Positions 61,964 through 64,000 of a stretch of 64,000 nucleotides of DNA are shown here, piece by piece. How positions within the stretch are numbered: the stretch's first letter is position 1; each line of letters starts with the position of its first letter. The stretch spans positions 124,001-188,000 of the forward strand of contig JANYET010000066.1 in NCBI GenBank assembly GCA_025359785.1, given 5' to 3'. A program made the position numbers and the translations under genes. This DNA comes from Alphaproteobacteria bacterium. Lineage in GTDB: Bacteria; Pseudomonadota; Alphaproteobacteria; Caulobacterales; Caulobacteraceae. The notes beneath the pieces were generated by a model. That model was given only the letters and a program-made list of their open reading frames with translations, was not told where the DNA came from and ran no database searches.

Positions 61964-64000
61964 CTACGGCTTTAGCCACGCCGCCGCGACCTTCGCTGAG
62001 CCCTTCAGCGTCGGCGTGGCGGCGTCCGGTCCGACCGCCACCCGGTAGGCGCCGGCGTCGAGCGTCCAGCCGTGGCCGCGCCAGTCGGCCAGCATCCGCC
62101 GCGGCGCGGTCACGCTCACGACGCGCGCCTCGCCGGGCCTGAGGCTCACCTTCGACCAGCCGATCAGCCGCTGCTGCGACCGCCTGGGCGCGGCGGTCAG
62201 ATAGAGCTGCGGCGTGTCGGTCCCAGGGCGCTTACCCGTGTTGGTGACGGTGAAGCGCGCTGTCAGGGTCTTGCCGCCGGTGACCGTCAGGCCGGAGTAG
62301 CGGAAGGCGGTGTAGGACAGTCCATAGCCGAACGGAAAAAGCGGCGTCGCCCCGGATTTGGCGAAGGCGCGATAGCCGACGTCGGAGCCCTCCGTGTACG
62401 TTACATCGAACGGCTTGGCCGCCGACGGCGTCAGGGTCTCCACGATGTTCTGATCCGAGCCCGGCAGCACCGCGCGCGCAAACTGTTTCTCGCTGGCCGG
62501 GAAGGTCATCGGCAGGCGGCCCTGCGGCCCCACCTCGCCGAACAACAACTTACCGATCGCCTCACCGCCGCGTCCGCCGGAATACCAGGCCTCCAGGATC
62601 GCGCCGACGCCGCCCTGCCAGGGCATGGCGACCGGCCCGGCGGTTTCCAGCACCACCACGGTCTTCGGATTGGCCGCCGCCACCTGGGCGATCAGGGTGT
62701 CCTGCGCTCCATCAAGCCTGGCGGCGATGTCCATGCCTTCCGTCGACCACTGGGTCGCGAAGACCACCACCACGTCGGCGGACCTGGCTAGCGCCACCGC
62801 CGTCGCCAGGTCCGACCCATCGTTGAAGGTCACCACGGCCCCTGGCGCGCGCGCCTTGATCGCGGCCAATGGCGCGGACGGATGATAGACCTGCCCGCCG
62901 CCCCATTGCGGGGCGCCCTTCGGCTTCGGGAACGCCACGGAGCCCAGCGGGATCACCTGCGAGGATCCACCGCCGGAGATCACGCCGACATCGGCATGCC
63001 CGCCGATCACCACGATCCGCTTCGCCGTCTTCATCAGCGGCAGCAGCCCGCTATCGTTCTTCAGCAGTACGATCGCCTGCTCCGCCGTCCGGCCGGCGAC
63101 CCGGCTGTCGGAGGCGGTGTCGAGGCCGCCGGCGACGACCGGATGGTCCACCACGCCCGCCGCGAACAGGCTCCGCAGATAGCGATGCGCCATCTCGCGG
63201 ACCCGCGCCGCCGCGATCTCGCCGCTCGCCACCGCCGCCTTCAGCGGCGCGTCGAAAAACACCTGCTTGTCGAGCTGTTGCCCGCTCTCCTGATCGAGCC
63301 CCGCCTTGGCCGCGGCCACGCCGTGCACGGCGCCCCAGTCGCTCATCACCCAGCCCGGATATTTCCAGTCGTTCCGCAGCACCTCGGTCAGCAGGAACCG
63401 GTTCTCGCAGGCATAGACCCCGCCGACCCGGTTGTAGGCGCACATCACCGAGCCTGGATGGCCGGTCTCAATGGCGATCTCGAAGGCCAGCAGGTCGCTC
63501 TCGCGGAACGCCGCCTCGTCGATCTGGCCGTCCAGCACCATGCGGCCGGTCTCCTGATCGTTCAGCGCGAAATGCTTCACCGTGGAGACGATGTGGTTCG
63601 ACTGGACGCCGGCGATCGCCGCCCCGTCCAGCGTGCCGGCCAGCAGCGGGTCCTCGCCGAAATATTCAAAATTCCGTCCGTTACGCGGATCGCGCAGCAG
63701 GTTCACCCCGCCGGCCAGCAGGACGTTGAAGCCCTTCTGGCGTGCCTGCTTGCCGATCATCGCGCCGGCGGCGAAGGCAGCCTTCGCGTCCCAGGTCGCG
63801 GCCAGGGCCACGCCGGAGGGCAGCGCGGTGGCGTCATCGTCCTTGCGGCCGGCGTTGGCGACGCCGAGGCTGGCGTCGCTCTCGGTCAGCTCGGGGATGC
63901 CGAGCTCGGGGATGCCTGGAAAATAGCCCGCCGAGATCAGCACATGGGCGGGCTTCCTCGGTCCCATGAACACCGGCATCGACCCATGCAGCAGGGCGAT
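61964..64000 (-). CDS. Glycoside hydrolase family 3 (beta-glucosidase/xylosidase-like), 5' end outside the window
   Basis: The frame is open to the window edge; the 679 visible codons begin within a sequence resembling IALLHGSM, so the signal peptide and start lie outside. GH3 features follow in order: LRDPRNGRNFEYFGEDP, VKHFALNDQE, the nucleophile Asp in GWVMSDWGAVHG, the second-domain GGHADVGVISGGGSSQV, and the fibronectin-like C-terminus with FRYSGLTV. It cleaves beta-linked glucose, xylose or similar residues from oligosaccharides, consistent with the uronate/plant polysaccharide setting. Confidence 0.92.
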   Translation of the reverse strand: MALLHGSMPVFMGPRKPAHVLISAGYFPGIPELGIPELTESDASLGVANAGRKDDDATALPSGVALAATWDAKAAFAAGAMIGKQARQKGFNVLLAGGVNLLRDPRNGRNFEYFGEDPLLAGTLDGAAIAGVQSNHIVSTVKHFALNDQETGRMVLDGQIDEAAFRESDLLAFEIAIETGHPGSVMCAYNRVGGVYACENRFLLTEVLRNDWKYPGWVMSDWGAVHGVAAAKAGLDQESGQQLDKQVFFDAPLKAAVASGEIAAARVREMAHRYLRSLFAAGVVDHPVVAGGLDTASDSRVAGRTAEQAIVLLKNDSGLLPLMKTAKRIVVIGGHADVGVISGGGSSQVIPLGSVAFPKPKGAPQWGGGQVYHPSAPLAAIKARAPGAVVTFNDGSDLATAVALARSADVVVVFATQWSTEGMDIAARLDGAQDTLIAQVAAANPKTVVVLETAGPVAMPWQGGVGAILEAWYSGGRGGEAIGKLLFGEVGPQGRLPMTFPASEKQFARAVLPGSDQNIVETLTPSAAKPFDVTYTEGSDVGYRAFAKSGATPLFPFGYGLSYTAFRYSGLTVTGGKTLTARFTVTNTGKRPGTDTPQLYLTAAPRRSQQRLIGWSKVSLRPGEARVVSVTAPRRMLADWRGHGWTLDAGAYRVAVGPDAATPTLKGSAKVAAAWLKP

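Overview
The window is about 64 kb of very GC-rich chromosomal DNA. It most resembles an alphaproteobacterium of the Caulobacteraceae, of the Phenylobacterium or Caulobacter type. This rests on a cpa/tad pilus locus in Caulobacter order, a TonB-dependent receptor of the large Xanthomonas/Caulobacter type, short palindromic repeats typical of that family, and tight packing with many ATGA, TGATG and CTAG gene junctions. No rRNA, tRNA, CRISPR array, transposase or phage gene was seen. No gene-free stretch reaches 300 bases. Long open frames opposite real genes are products of the GC bias and were left out.

Region 1 (1-11.3 kb). A phosphotransferase-fold kinase is followed by a coupled gene cut by the window edge. 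Next come a cytochrome P450 and a divergent lipocalin-like protein. A six-gene tad block follows on the minus strand (cpaB, cpaC, cpaE, cpaF, tadB, tadC). It lacks cpaD, a pilin and the prepilin peptidase.

Region 2 (11.5-30.2 kb). This is general catabolism. It starts with an aldo/keto reductase, a class III CoA-transferase and a coupled secreted protein. A branched acyl-CoA module follows: acyl-CoA ligase, carboxylase beta, a DUF3667 membrane protein and biotin carboxylase alpha on the minus strand, with acyl-CoA dehydrogenase and enoyl-CoA hydratase divergent on the plus strand. A second crotonase, an M28-like protein, glycolate oxidase glcDEF and a glutathione transferase complete it.

Region 3 (30.3-35.4 kb). 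A small copper-type module (CsoR repressor, Met/His-rich outer-membrane protein, PepSY protein) has a palindromic operator upstream. A secreted small protein follows, then a quinohemoprotein dehydrogenase with an N-terminal cytochrome c domain.

Region 4 (35.4-64 kb). This is a hexuronate and plant-polysaccharide locus: uxuB, uxaA, a LacI regulator, an ExuT-like transporter, an FAH-fold hydratase, uxaC, kduI and kduD. After an amidase and a two-component system come two esterases, a short DUF885 protein, a 1262-residue LamG protein of unknown function, a TonB-dependent receptor, an S10 peptidase and a GH3 glycosidase. Seven copies of a palindromic motif (core TGACACCGGT) lie only in the control regions of uxaA/lacI, uxaC/hydratase, the esterases and the LamG protein/receptor pair. 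I infer that the locus is one regulon run by the LacI protein. The LamG protein is then the best candidate for a new uronate-polysaccharide enzyme.
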